From Dromiciops gliroides (lineage: Eukaryota > Chordata > Mammalia > Microbiotheria > Microbiotheriidae), in NCBI RefSeq assembly GCF_019393635.1, contig NC_057864.1, positions 482,228,117-482,292,116 on the forward strand: 64,000 nucleotides of DNA, read 5' to 3'. How positions within the stretch are numbered: the stretch's first letter is position 1; every line of letters starts with the position of its first letter. Below the pieces are notes generated by a model that saw nothing but the letters and a program-made list of their open reading frames with translations, was not told where the DNA came from and did no database searches. Positions 40,570 to 52,900 of this stretch are shown here, piece by piece. A program made the position numbers and the translations under genes.

Positions 40570-40575
40570 AATAAA
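40570..40575 (+). promoter_or_regulatory. IGF2BP2: Poly(A) signal of IGF2BP2
   Basis: AATAAA lies 12-15 bases before an A-run, with GT-rich sequence downstream (GGTGCCATCCAGGTGTG). It sits about 1.4 kb after the stop codon and is the best 3' end signal on the + strand. Confidence 0.8.
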
Positions 40576-41854
40576 ATCAAGTTGGAAAAAAAAAAAAGTC
40601 AGCCGCCATCTAGGAGGTGCCATCCAGGTGTGCGCCAACCATTCTCAACTGTCCTTGGCTATCTGAGAGTCGGTGGCCTTCTTTAGGGCAGACCTTGAAA
40701 ATGTTTTATTGAAAAAAAAATTATTAAAAAAACAGGGAAAGGATTAGCAATGTCCTGAGTGTGTTAATAGGGTACGGGCCATTAGGATTTTCTGTGCTAA
40801 AAGGATGAACATGTTACTGGTTTATGTGAAATTGCCAATGTGCCAACAGACTGCAATGCCAGTTTCCTCTACTGCAAACAGTGTTCTGTGAAAAAAACAA
40901 AAAACAAAAAAAGAACAAAAAACAAGCAAAAAAAGAAAAAAGAAATATATCCAGCTAACAAGAGCCTGACTTAGTCACGATCTCGTTTATTTTCAGCCTG
41001 CCTTTAGCCAAGGGATTCTTCCCAGAGGATCTATGGGGCTGGGAAACTCCCAGGATGGAGGTCACAGTACCCTGACCCCAGGGAACCTTGGGAGGCAGAG
41101 CTGGGGGTTTGGGGTGGAGGATATATGGGGAGGGTGGGCTGTTTCTGGGGAGGAAGGGACAGGAGAGGACAAAATAACATTGTTTTAAGATTAACACTCA
41201 GGAAAAATAACTCGGCTATGATCTTTAACTTCCCAAGAAAAGGCTGAAGATGTGTTATGTTAGGTGGAAAGCACACTGCTGGTGTGTGGCACCCAGGAGT
41301 GTAGAACACAAGTTCTCCCCTTCGGGAGCATGTAGACATGAAAAAGGGGGCCTCTCATCCACTCTCACCTCCCACCAATATCCATCTCTACGCTGAGGGT
41401 TCTCAAATCTGCCTTTCAGTTGTCTATTGCCACGGCCAATTTGCAAACCTCTTTTGAATGCCCTCCCCTCCCCCAGCCTTCTTTCCTCGGATCCTGCCAC
41501 CCCTCTAGTGCACATCCGAGGAGATCTACAAAAAATGAGAGTTGATTTGACTGTTTCCAAAACTGGGAGTGGAGAGAGAGGACCCATGACAACAAGGAGG
41601 TTGCTGGGAAAGTGGGAAGGAAGTGAAGCCTATACCCCCAATAGAAGGGAATAGCCATCCTGGATCACAGATCCAGGGAGCGTCCAGTCATGACAGGGGA
41701 AGTAAGTAGCACCTAAGAGGTCAGCCTTGAACAGGTAAAGATGGGGAGCAAGCACATCCAGGCATGGGAGCTGGCATGAAGGTAGAAAAAGTCGAATGGG
41801 CTCAAGGAACCACAGCCGGTGTCGTTTGGTTGAAGCAAAACACACAGATCAATC

Positions 41855-44580
41855 CGTTAACAACAATTTATTTATTAAGTGCTTACTATGTGCCAGGCAC
41901 TCATGGGAGGTGCTGGTGATCATAGAAAAACCAACAGTCCTTGCCCTCAAGGAGCTTACATTCTAATAGGGAAGACATAGGTAAATTAGGACATATGGAA
42001 TAAAATACAGAGTAGATGCATGGAAGCCGATCTTGGGGAATGACACCAGTAGCTGCAGTGGTGGGGCTTAAGCCGAGCTGGTTAGCATGTGAAGGTGAGG
42101 AAAATGGAGGGGGGATTTCCTGTGAAAGCACTTGCAAATAGGCCAGTATTTCTGGACTGTAGTGTAAAGAGAGGGGAATGAGAATGGAAAAGTAGGAAAG
42201 GGTGGGTTGTGAAACACAAGATGTCTGTTTGATCCTGGAGGTAAAAGGGAGAAAGCTGGAGGACTGGGGCATTGAGCACTGGGACTGGAATCTGGAAGAG
42301 CTGATCCAGCCTCAGATGCTGGACTACTGGAGAAGGAAATGACAAGCTTCTCCAGTATCTTTGCCAAGGAAAGCCTATGGGCAGATAGTCCACAGGGCCG
42401 TGGAAGAGGTGGGCATGACTGATCCAAAGAACAATAGGACACGGTCAGACCAAGGTTTTAGGAAAGTCATGACAGTTGAGATGGAATGCAGAGAGGCTTG
42501 AGATAGACCAACTGGAAGGCTCCAGCAATAATAAAGGTTTGAACTCGGCTGGTGTACAAGAAATACTATCAAGAAAGCAACTACTTGGTTTGACAGCTGA
42601 TAGACACACACAGTGTGTGAGAGCGCCTGGGTGTGGGTGATGAAAGCTAGAAAGACATTTTGGAGCAAACGAGTTCTGTTTTGGACACGCCAAGCTTGAG
42701 CGTCCTTCGGGACAGAGTAGTTGACATGTCTAGCGGGCAGTTGGTAGTGGCTGAGCATGGTCTCCCCAGTGACCCCATGGGAGTTGATAAGATTGCCAAA
42801 GGATGAGTGCCCAGGACAGAGCCGTGGATACTGAGCATGGCTGGAAGATCCAGCCAAAATGGTAGGAATCAAGAAGGAAGAGACTAAGAGGAGTCGCCAA
42901 AACTGGGGGAGGTTTTTATGCAGGAAGAAATGGTCAAAGGCTGCTAAAGAGAAAAGGAAGAGTGGGGCCTCAGGAGAGGCCAGGCCTGAGATTTGGCAAT
43001 TAAGAGATCACTTGTGATTGAAGAGGTAGGAAGCTAGACTGCAAGGAGTCTAGGAGGAAGTGAGGAGATAGAGCGGAGCCACCAACTGTAGGCAGCTTCT
43101 CTAAGAAGGAAAGGAGATGTCTCAGACAATGACTGGCAGGCAGGGTAAGAGCTAGTGAGGGTTTTTTTCTAGAGACGGGAGTGTTTTTAGGCAGCAGGGA
43201 TAAGATCGTGGGAGTGGAGAATGGGACCAGGGGCATGTGGAGATGGGTTGGCTGTGCAATGTCATAAGGAGGAGGGAGAACACTCAGGGAATGGCTTAAA
43301 TGTCATTGGCAAAGCAGGAGGGGAGCCTTGGCAGAAAGGATGATGGAAGAGCCCAGAGGAGTTTGGAATAGCTTCTGTGGGGAGTGGGATGGAGAAGAGC
43401 AGGGCTGCCTTGCAGTGGTGAGGGCCCAGTTGAGACTGGTTAGCATCACTTTATAGTGGACACCAACAGCATGGTTCTGTGACTTCTTTTAAGTCCGTTC
43501 ATCAGCGCAAGTAAGAGCAAAGGAGGTAGTGGGTGCGGAAAGAAGAGTGTGTGGTAGAGAGGTGACAGCAAAACCAAGTTGGAGAGGTAGCCTGGAGCCA
43601 GACAAGGTAAGCTGTCAGGCAGAGGGTGGTTAGTGCTAGAGCCAATCTGAAGGCACTTGAGCAGGACTGGGGGATCAAAACGGTCTGCATGAGAGACTTG
43701 GCAACCGTGAGGTCTGCAGAAGACTGTGGAGACAGAAACAGGAAGACTTGGGACAGTTACCATAGTCTAGGCGGGAGGGGGATGGATCAGAGCCATGGGG
43801 CAGTTAGAACCAAGAGCATTTAGCACCTGGTGGGATAGGAAAGGTAAAGAGTCAGGAGATGGCTGATCTTTCTCAAGGATGGAGGGGTAAATTGGGAAGA
43901 AACAGATGAGTGAACAGTCCCCTAGCCCTAGTTGTTGCACACCCACAAATACAGAAGCAAGGAAGTCTGCCCTCAAGTAGTTTCGAGGGTGAGTGGTGGT
44001 TGGAGAGCTGCTGGGGCCTGGGAAGTCACAGGGAAGGTGCAGTGGAGATGGCCAAATGGGAGAGCTGGGTGGGTTGTGAACCCTGCCTGATCTGCCCCTG
44101 TTCATTTCCTCAGGGGAGCTCAGCCCTTGCTAGAGGTTCCAAGGTCAAGTGGATTAAGGCCTCCAAGGAACAGTCTCTGGAAGTTCTGTGGCTAGGGAGC
44201 CAAAGTGAGGGAGAACAGTGAAGGGACAGTTGAGGTACAAATGTTGCAAGAAAATGTGGGGTGGAGAGACAGAGCCCTGCATTAGGTAATCAGTGACTTC
44301 GGAAGAAAGTTTCAGGGGAGGAAGGAGAAGTCAGGTTGGCAGTGAGGAAGTAAAAGCCACAAATACAGCTGAAAATGGCTTCAAGGGTCACAGGAAGGAT
44401 TTGGGATGGAGTTCCCCACCCACACTTAGGGTGGAAGAGACCTGAGCACAGAAGCAGGAGCCCCTTGGAGAGAAAGAGATTGAAGTTTAAAGGTGGAATG
44501 ATCAAAATCCCTGAGAAGATGCAAGGGATGACACTGAGGGGTCAAGTGAGAGTAAGCCAAAGCGTGCTCTAAGGGGAAAA
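41855..44580. repeat. Old interspersed-repeat block, class uncertain
   Basis: It begins with the mammalian repeat signature 'tattaagtgcttactatgtgccaggcac ... ccctcaaggagcttacattctaat'. It includes an RTE/BovB-like tail at about 42330-42440 ('tccagtatctttgccaaggaaa'). The rest is purine-rich, repeat-like and without open frames. I cannot name the family. Confidence 0.5.
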
Positions 44581-44659
44581 GGAGAAAGTGGGTGGAATAA
44601 AAAAAGATAAAGATACTTCATCTAAGTTCCTGACAAGTGGCTACTTCGTTGAGAAAAGT

Positions 44660-45240
44660 TAGCGGGTCAGTCAACTTTTAATAAGTGCCTACTATGTGCT
44701 AGGCTCTGTGCTAAGCGACTGAAGGCAATCCCTGCCTTCAAGAATCTTAAATTCTAATGGGGGACACAACAAATATATATACACACGCAAGTTCTATACA
44801 GGACACGTGGAGGGTAATTAACAAAGAGAAGGCACTTGAATTAAGAGCGCTCTCTCCCCTGTACAAAGGAAGCCAGAGAGATCAGTAGTCAGAGGGGAAG
44901 AGGGAGTGTTCCAGGCCTGGGGGGCAGCCAGAGCCAAGAGATGAGGGTCTTGTCTATGTGACAGCCAGGAGGCTGGTGTTACTGGACTGACGAGCACCTG
45001 ATGGCAACAAGGTGTAAGCAGACTGGAAGGGCAGGAGGGAACTAGGTTGCGAAAGGCCTTTTGTATTTGCTCCTGAGAGTTCTAAGCAAGAGGATGGGCA
45101 AGCTGAGCAGGTCTGCACTTGGACAGGCAGATGAAGGGTGGACGAGGGTGGGGCCAGGCAGGTGGGAGATGGGGAGAGGAGAGGCCAAGAGCCTCTGAGT
45201 ACTCCGAATGGCCATTGTAAGAAACCTAGGCGTGAATCTG
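44660..45240. repeat. Old interspersed-repeat block, same kind as 41855
   Basis: It starts 'ttttaataagtgcctactatgtgctaggc' and continues with the same order of motifs as the 41855 block, including 'gttgcgaaaggccttttg'. Confidence 0.5.
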
Positions 45241-46989
45241 AAGGGAGGAGCAGGATGGACGCACAGAGTCAGAGGGCCAGGGGCACACTGCTGAAATGAG
45301 GAGACAGAGGGGCCATGGACTGGGCTCAGAGGAGATAATGCTTTAGGGTTTGCAAAACATTCAACACATTCTCCGAATGAATCCTCACAACAGCCCTGTG
45401 AGGTAGGTACAAGTCATCAGCCTCTGCTGCGACCCCGAGATGAAGTCATTGAGGAAGACCAGAGAAGCCATATGGGGAGCTGTCTAGTGCAATCCCTCCA
45501 TTATACACATGTGGACCTGGGGCCCCAGAGAGGTTCGATAAGGTCACTGAAAAAGTAAGCAGCAAAGCAGGGACTGACTTCAGCTCTGCCATATTTCCAC
45601 TGCTGCGCGCCCCCCCCCCCCCCATAGTGATAATGCCATTGCTATTCAATATAGAGTATTCTTTCCAGCAATGCTGATCTCCACCCATCCACACTGGGTG
45701 TGACTCTAGTCCAAGGTCTCTTAAAAGTTCACCCAGGGTCCACCCATATACCCACACTTCAGTGGCAGAATCTCCCATTAGCCTCACAACAACCCTGTGA
45801 GGTAGGTGTGATGATCAACATTTTACAGATGAGGAACTTTATGGTTCAGACAGAAACTTCTCCACGGTCACACAGGGTCAGAGACAGGTATGGAGTTGGG
45901 TGTAAAACTGAGCTGATTTTTAAAGCTATCGATTTTTAAATGGCATTTGCTGGTAAAAGTCCTGCAGAGCAGTCGATTTGCTGCTGAAAATCAGTGCTGT
46001 GTGAAACTGATCTCCGTGATGGGAAAACACTGGACAGGGGAGAAGGCAGCTTCAGTGCCTCTCCCAGCAGCCTCCTTCTTTAGGAGTACACATTTTTCTG
46101 GGCTTCCCCCCCCCCCGCCCCATTTTATTCTTTCCTTTACAGGATAGCTCAGAGGGCAGGGGAGGGGAAGACATATCTGGAAATGAAAGTAATCTGAAAA
46201 CAGGTTTTAAAATAGAAGTCCCTGCTATTGCCCAAAGACTTGGGGTCTTTCAAATTTATTCCTGAATATGGACTTAATGGCTTCTCACATTGCACGGGCA
46301 GTGATAACATAGCTGCTCAACGGACCCAGAATCCACTGTTCCTTTCCCCAGTGGTCTTACATGAAGAATAAAGGGGGAAAGTGCTGACAAATGACAGCTA
46401 GTGTGTTTCCCAAGAGTTCATTGGCCAGTTGGCTCTCCCATAGGGATGATGCTCTTAGGGGAGGCAAAGACCATCTCACAAAAGCTGCTTTCGGACCTTA
46501 GTCTGGTTTGGCTGGATTTCACCTCTGATTTCATTGGCACAGGAGGGACAGTGCAAAAGGGGGCCTCTGCTTAAAGTGAAGTAGACTACCTTTTCCTTGT
46601 TTTTGTGGAAAATGAGCTCCAAATTCCAACTGTCCCACTGCTGTGCCAATGACCATTTCTTTGACATGGCTGGTTCCCTACAGAGAGGGGAGAGAGGGGC
46701 TCTGAGGTGAAAGGGCAGAAGTGCACATTGGAGGGGGGAAAGTTAGGGCCCTGGGAACCAAAGCTAACAAAGGTGAGGTAGGAGGCAGGGTCTGCTGGGG
46801 CAGGAGAAAGGGACCTTTTGGGGCTATCAGAAGCTAATGGGTAGCTTATCTCCATGTGAAGTGGTCCAACAATTAAGGAAAACAATCTGGAACTACACAG
46901 GGCCATGGGGGTGGGGGGAGTGACCTGGAGATCTTCCTGCTAGGCAACTGCCCCAAGGAAGTCAGATAAAAGGAAAGGCCTCATAGCAG

Positions 46990-47445
46990 CACCTTCTGTG
47001 ACGTCAGGAATGGGGAATAAAGGGGGTGGGCACCAGCTGGGAAATGGCTAAACTGCATAAACGCAATGGAATATCACTGCATTATGAGAAAAGGCAAGTA
47101 TCAGCATTCAAAGAAACAGGAAAAGGCTTCTGTGAACTGATGAAGTGAACAGAACTCCTACAGCGACATAAATGGGAAGAATAAATGGAACACTGTAAAC
47201 ATAATGATCAAGCTTGACCCCAGAAATGAGAACTGTCCCCCCCCCCCAAGAAGTGGGGAGGCAGGGGGCAGGGGTCTATGGGTGTGGAATGGTACATATG
47301 CTGTCTGTCAGTAAACCCTTTGTTACAAAGGAGGCTGGTTGCATGTGTGGGAAGGGCATCAATAAATCTTTTGAGAAACTTGGGGTGAATAAGGGAATTT
47401 TCAAAAAATCCACAGAGCTGGGAAAAACTTAAGAAAAACTACACC
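46990..47445 (+). mobile_element. L1-like LINE 3' fragment
   Basis: 'gggaaatggctaaactgcataaacgcaatggaatatcactgcattatgag' corresponds to the ORF2 C-terminal region seen better preserved at 61215-61840. Degraded. Confidence 0.55.
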
Positions 47446-47539
47446 AAATCACTAATACAAGAAATGCAAAACAACTCTTGAAGTTTTATCTCCAACTCAG
47501 TAAATTACTAGGGATGATGAAATTCAGAAATAATGGATG

Positions 47540-48150
47540 TTGGAGGCTCTAGGGACAGGGAGACAGGCACACTGTGAAGCGGTCCAGGGTTCCTGGGAAA
47601 CAATCTGGAATTCCATGAGCTGACCCAGGTATGCCAGCACTGAGATCCCTGTGGGTCAAGAACAGGCCCATCACTGACGATAAGTCTCACAGCAACACTT
47701 TTTTGGTAGCAAACAATTGGAAACAAAACGTATGCCAATTGATAGGGAATAGTTCAACAAATGGATGCCACAAGAAATGGAGGATGTTGAAGAATTCAAT
47801 GTGAACTGAGACATCACAAAATAAGCAGAAACCAAACAATGGACACAGCAACAACAATATAATAAGTGAAGGAATACAAAGTACAATGCTGAGTAACTGC
47901 ACTCAACTCTGCTTCCCATTCCGTCCCAGAGAAGAGATGAAGAGATGCACCTCCTACCCTTTCTGTGAAGGTGGGGAAATACAGATATGAAATGGTATAT
48001 ACACTATCAGATGCAGGCACTGAGTTGGCTTTGCTTAGAAATGTTTGTATTCACTTTGGGGGAGGGGGCAGAGACACTGTCTCCAGAAATGGCTGTGATA
48101 GAACAAATAGCATCAATAAAAATTTAGTATTTAAAAATATATCTAGGAGA
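47540..48150 (+). mobile_element. L1-like LINE 3' fragment
   Basis: It carries 'caattggaaacaaaacgtatgccaattgatagggaatagttcaacaaatgg', the same region in another old copy. Confidence 0.55.
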
Positions 48151-48559
48151 AACTTTTTAAAAGTCCATTTATACTTCAAATGGGGCCAAAAGATTGAGTA
48201 GGTGGAGACCTGGAGCCAATGAGTCTGACAGGCCCAACGCTGAAGAACAACCAAGCTGGGGAAATGCACCCAGTCCGTGCCTAGAGAAATGGGAGACCCA
48301 AGTAGAATGTGTGCGGACTGAGAAGGTGCCAGCCAGCAGAAGGTCAATCAGCCAGTGCAGCTGGGAGGAGCTCTCTGTGCACCCACACTCATACTCTGGA
48401 GGGCACAGGGAAGAGAGGCCACGGCCACTACTTCACACTAGACGCCAGATTGTCACACTAGGCACCTCCTATCTATCTCTAGGCACCAAAGCAAGCTGTT
48501 ATGGAAATAAGCAAAACCGTTTCAGCATAGATTTACCAGGGCTCTTGGCCAGGCAACCT

Positions 48560-48565
48560 TTTATT
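48560..48565 (-). promoter_or_regulatory. SENP2: Candidate poly(A) signal of SENP2
   Basis: AATAAA on the - strand lies about 1.36 kb after the SENP2 stop, followed by a G/T-containing stretch (GGTTGCCTGG). It is the best candidate, but other weaker signals exist in this AT-rich stretch. Confidence 0.45.
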
Positions 48566-49235
48566 ACACAGGGGAAAGACACATACCACAGGCACTAGAT
48601 ACTGCAAAATGGGTTTTGATCTTTCCTTATACCAATATCCCTTCAAATCTTCAGAAAGTGGAAGCAGCACATCTGGATGCTTTCAAATTTAAAAAAACAA
48701 GTTAAATACAAACTTTCATATGTAAAATAGATTATTCAACAACAACCTCAGCCTTGTAATAGGCTCTTTCACAGATTTCAGCTCAGGAAAAAAAAAAGAT
48801 CCAAATAAGTACAAAACTTAATTTTTGTTTTATATAGAAAAAAGAAACTTTGAGAAAAATAGCTTTACCTTGGATAGTCTCTCTTGAAATAAACAATTCT
48901 TGCCATCTAGTCTAACTTGGGGACATTCCCCCAGTCAGCTGAAAGACAGCATTGACAATCGGGGGTTCACAGTAATTACAAATCCAGTTACAGGACCTAA
49001 GCCAAATGTCTTCCTTTCCAGAAAAGGGAAACAAAGTCTCCATAATTTAATCAAGTCAGTGTTCTGGAAGTGAGTGACTATGCAGGCAGGAGTTCTGGAT
49101 GGGATGGGAGGGGAGGGGAGGGACAGACAGGAGCAGCTGCAATTACACTGGGTTCTAGTTGGAGTGACCTGCCTGCCAGCCCTCCTGCCCCTAGGGCTTG
49201 GGGCCAAGGGAGGAGCTGGAAGCACAGTGCCTGCA

Positions 49236-49287
49236 CCTGTCTGTCTGTCTGTCTGTCTGTCTGTCTTGTCTGTCTGTCTGTCTATCT
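49236..49287. repeat. (CTGT)n microsatellite in SENP2 3'UTR
   Basis: About 12 CTGT units with one interruption. Confidence 0.93.
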
Positions 49288-49525
49288 GTCTCTCGGTCCT
49301 CCCTAAGAGAGCTCCCTCCAACTCCAAGGTAGCAGCCATTGCTGTATAAGTTAAAAACCTCCACTCCTCCCCTCTCCTATGGTAATGAACACCAAGACCC
49401 AGATAGAGGGAGTGGCTCAATGAATAGTCTTTTCAGAAATAAATATCCATAGAAGTGAATCTAGAGTTTCATCAGAGTGGGCAAGCATAGCCTCTGCCCA
49501 GTTCTTGAGCACGAAAAATACACGC

Positions 49526-49532
49526 ACGCACG

Positions 49533-49571
<39 letters not shown>
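49526..49571. repeat. (AC)n microsatellite in SENP2 3'UTR
   Basis: It starts with ACGC units and continues as about 15 AC units. Confidence 0.93.
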
Positions 49572-49574
<3 letters not shown>

Positions 49575-49922
49575 CTATATATAGATACGTATACACACAC
49601 ATAGACACATACACACAGAGTAAACCCTGCATTTCCTACATTCTTGAAGAAAAACAATGTCTTTTAACCACACATTAAACTAGTGTTTGTTTCTTAGGGG
49701 TTGCCCAGCAGAGGATTCTGCAAGAGGGCACAGAGTTACAGGTGGGCGCTCAGTCTTCTGCACCCCCAGGCCGAGGCTCCAGACGCCTCCATGCAGGCCT
49801 TGCAACTTGGTACCTGCAAAGCAGCAGAAGCGATGCTGGAACTTTCTAACTCATGAGGCATGAGGTAAATGGAGCCATGTGGGGAGCATCCCAAGCAGCT
49901 GCAGGGAACAAGAGCAGCGTTC

Positions 49923-49985
49923 TCAAAGCAGCTGCTGATGAAGGATTTCCCACACCATCTTCTTCCGGAAGTGAGGCATCTGATT
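49923..49985 (-). CDS. SENP2: SENP2 last coding exon
   Basis: After acceptor TTGCAG the exon reads [20 protein letters not shown] and stops at TGA (49925-49923). Human starts HQMPLF and is otherwise the same, so the C-terminus is complete. Confidence 0.95.
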   Translation of the reverse strand, partial: NQMPHFRKKMVWEILHQQLL

Positions 49986-52900
49986 CTGCAAGGAATCACC
50001 CGAGACATTACACAGTATCTCACACAAGTAGGGACAATTGCTAAGATTCCTGGGTCTTTCATGCCACTTTGGAAAGAATTCTAAGAAAACTGCACTATCC
50101 AGTACTAGCCTTTCCCCCCAGGCCTGGAAGAGGCTAAGCTTTTGGTTATCTGGAAAAGCCGGGGAGCGAAGTGTTCCTGTTCATTCAAAGTGTGGTTCAA
50201 CGGCTAGTCACCACATCTAAAGATCCACATGGCTAACCGGCAGAATGCCACTGAGACCAACGTGATCCGTACCTGCCACAACTGGAGCATCGAGTTCCAA
50301 GGTCCCCTTCAAACGCAGAAAGGGCTTTCCCGACCCCATGGGGCAGAAGAAAGAGGACTAGACTGAGGGTCAGAAGATGTGAGCTTCAACGCCAGCTCTT
50401 GCCACCTGGGGGCTTCTGGGAAAGTCACTTCTCTCAGAGACCACCACCAATAATCCCCTCTCTCTCTCTGTCATACCCGACAAGTAAGTGATTGTCCAGT
50501 GAAGGGGAGGCCGCCCATTCCCCTTTCACTCTGGGACAAAACTTATCCCTACTGCAAGCCTATATTTTCCTCTCTGCCTCAGTCTCCTAATCTGAAAAAT
50601 GAGGGAGCTGAATGCGATGGTTTCTAAGGTCTCTTCCAGTTCTAGACCCTAAACAGACTAAAGGAGGAAGAGGAGGGAACTTCTGGCAAGATTTTCGGTT
50701 TGTTGCCCAATTCTCAGAATCCTCAGACCAGCAGAAATTCTTCCTGGCCATCATGGGTGCTTACCCACGTGCCTCTTCTCTGGCTAAGCATGAACAGCCA
50801 TGATTTAAAAAATCCTCTCTATCCTATGGGATGACTCTTGAAAAGGAGGAAAAGATATATGGGATACTATGGTAATGTAAGAAACCAAAAACATCGATAA
50901 AAACTTATTTTTAAAATGAACAGCAATGGGAAAGAAGTGCCCCCTTGTGTGCACCTGGGCTCTATGAAATCTCTCTGCTGGTGACCACACCCAAGAAAAA
51001 GCTGAAGACAGATCCAGTGACCAACAGCTGCATGGACAAGGAATTAGGACACAGAGGTGAATAGCAACCAAGCAGAAGAAGGCCGGGACCTCACAAACCT
51101 GTGTAAAGGTGATGGGCTTGTCCTGAGAGAGATAATCTGCATATTTACAAGTAAACATTCCACAATCGCTTCCATTCAATTGCTGAGGAATCTCCTAAAA
51201 ACAAAAGGGACAAGACAACATCATCCCGGAACAAGGTAACTAATGAATTAATTAAATCTGTTCATGTTCCATCCCCAACTCCAGCTTTAGAATAGCACTA
51301 GAAAACAGGGCTTAAATAGAAACCGTCATACCACAACATGACACTTCCAGATTGTAGTTTAAGCTTGCCCCATCCTTTCCTAATCAGGGGAAACAGACTT
51401 GAATAAGAGCCAGTGACAATGAGGGGATGAGAGAGGATTCTTGCTAAACTTTTAACTATTTATGACTCTGAAACCAAAGTGTTCAAGTTATCAAGATGCT
51501 AATGAACCAAAGGCCAGAGGTTCAATACCCAGGGAAGCCACAAAGTTGTGGCCAAATATCCATGCAAATTCAAACTCAGCTCTTCTGACTCCAAAGCCAG
51601 TATTCTTTCCATCCCCCCACATCCTTCCCATTCAAAGCCTCTTTCCAGTGCTAACACATTACTCAACATGTCTTTCCTATGCCTGAAAATCTCAAAGCTT
51701 CATTTTCCAATCTATCAACTCAAAGGTGAAGGGCTGCTATATACAGGTTTTGTCTCATTCTGTGGTTCGGACTTACTCCAAATGGGCTGGGGTCGGGGCC
51801 TGTTATCATTCAGTAGAGACACAATGTGGTCACTAGTAGACATTGCGTTAGGTCAACTCTGACAAAGTAGGAGGTAAAACGAAACATTAATTAACTTAGG
51901 ATGATCTGTGGGCATGCAGGACAGGAAAAGGAACAAGTATGGGAAATCCACAGGTTCATATAGTATGTTTGCACTCAAGACTCAGCCTCCTGCTTCAGGA
52001 AAACTTCCCATGCTCAAAAGGAGACAGCTGCTACTCAAATCAGCAGGTCACCTCTCCTTCAAGTTACTCAACAGGACTATAAAGAGTTCAAATGCACCCT
52101 TCCAGGGAAGTCAAAAAGCCAATGGGCTTGGTTAAGTCTATGAATAATCGAGAGCTGGCTCAAGTGGAAAAGTATATTCGTGTGAACTTAATAACAGAGG
52201 AAGCTAGGGGTGACTCCAAAAGCGTAATGGAACGAACGAGTGAGCGAAGGAATGCAGAAGCACGGATGCAGCCCTTGCTATGTCCGAAGTACCCTGGGGA
52301 GTGAGAAGGGAAAGGAGAGGGTCCTGAGGCAGGTGGTGCTCTTGATCACCCCCCATCTCTCTGCTTGTCCAAGGCACTCCCCTCACTCACAGACAAGATG
52401 ACCAGGGGAGGTTGGTAAGCTCTGGCTGCCTACGAGAGGCCTTTCCAGTGCCCAGCCTGGTCACTTACACAGGGCTTCGCACTTTGCAGAGTCCACTCCC
52501 CAGGAACCAGCTCTCTGTTTCTTTTGGCCTTGCTCTCTTCTTGTAGATAGCGGCTGAAAACAAGAACAGAGAAACAATCAATCTCAGCAGCCTGGGCTCC
52601 AATGGTCGGAATAGGCGCATCTTCCCCAAACCAATTCCTCGTTATGAATGCTACAAGGAGCTGAGACACCAGAAAGAAGAAAAACCTCATCTACACGATC
52701 TAGTGCACACACTACTATGGAATGGCTTTTCTGCCCGATTAATTTGGTCCAAATCTCTAGAAGGAAAACGAAGCCAACGCTGACCTATCTGTTGCCACTC
52801 AGTCCTTGTCCTGTCCTAAAGCTAAGATGCTGGTGGCTGCTGAGGCTATGGAAGAAGGGGCTGAAGATGGCACTTACAGGCTGAACCTCCCTGCAGCATC

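Larger units (their letters stand above)
39171..40590 (+). other. IGF2BP2: IGF2BP2 3'UTR
   Basis: The region runs from the stop codon to an A-rich point just after AATAAA. It is T- and A-rich in its second half and contains a C11/CA-rich patch near 39440-39490. It also carries two let-7 seed matches near the end and no coding potential. Transcripts may also extend beyond 40590 into the A-rich stretch ending near 40950. Confidence 0.8.
40591..48539. other. Intergenic region between convergent IGF2BP2 and SENP2
   Basis: About 8 kb with no supported gene. An A-rich patch (40888-40950) lies beyond the IGF2BP2 end. Large old repeat blocks fill 41850-45440, and L1-like 3' fragments lie at 46990-48150. 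A C-run sits at 45609-45624. Confidence 0.75.
48540..49922 (-). other. SENP2: SENP2 3'UTR (probable extent)
   Basis: The segment follows the stop codon on the - strand to a candidate poly(A) signal. It contains an AC repeat (49526-49571) and a CTGT repeat (49236-49287 on +). The extent is inferred from the only well-placed AATAAA. Confidence 0.5.
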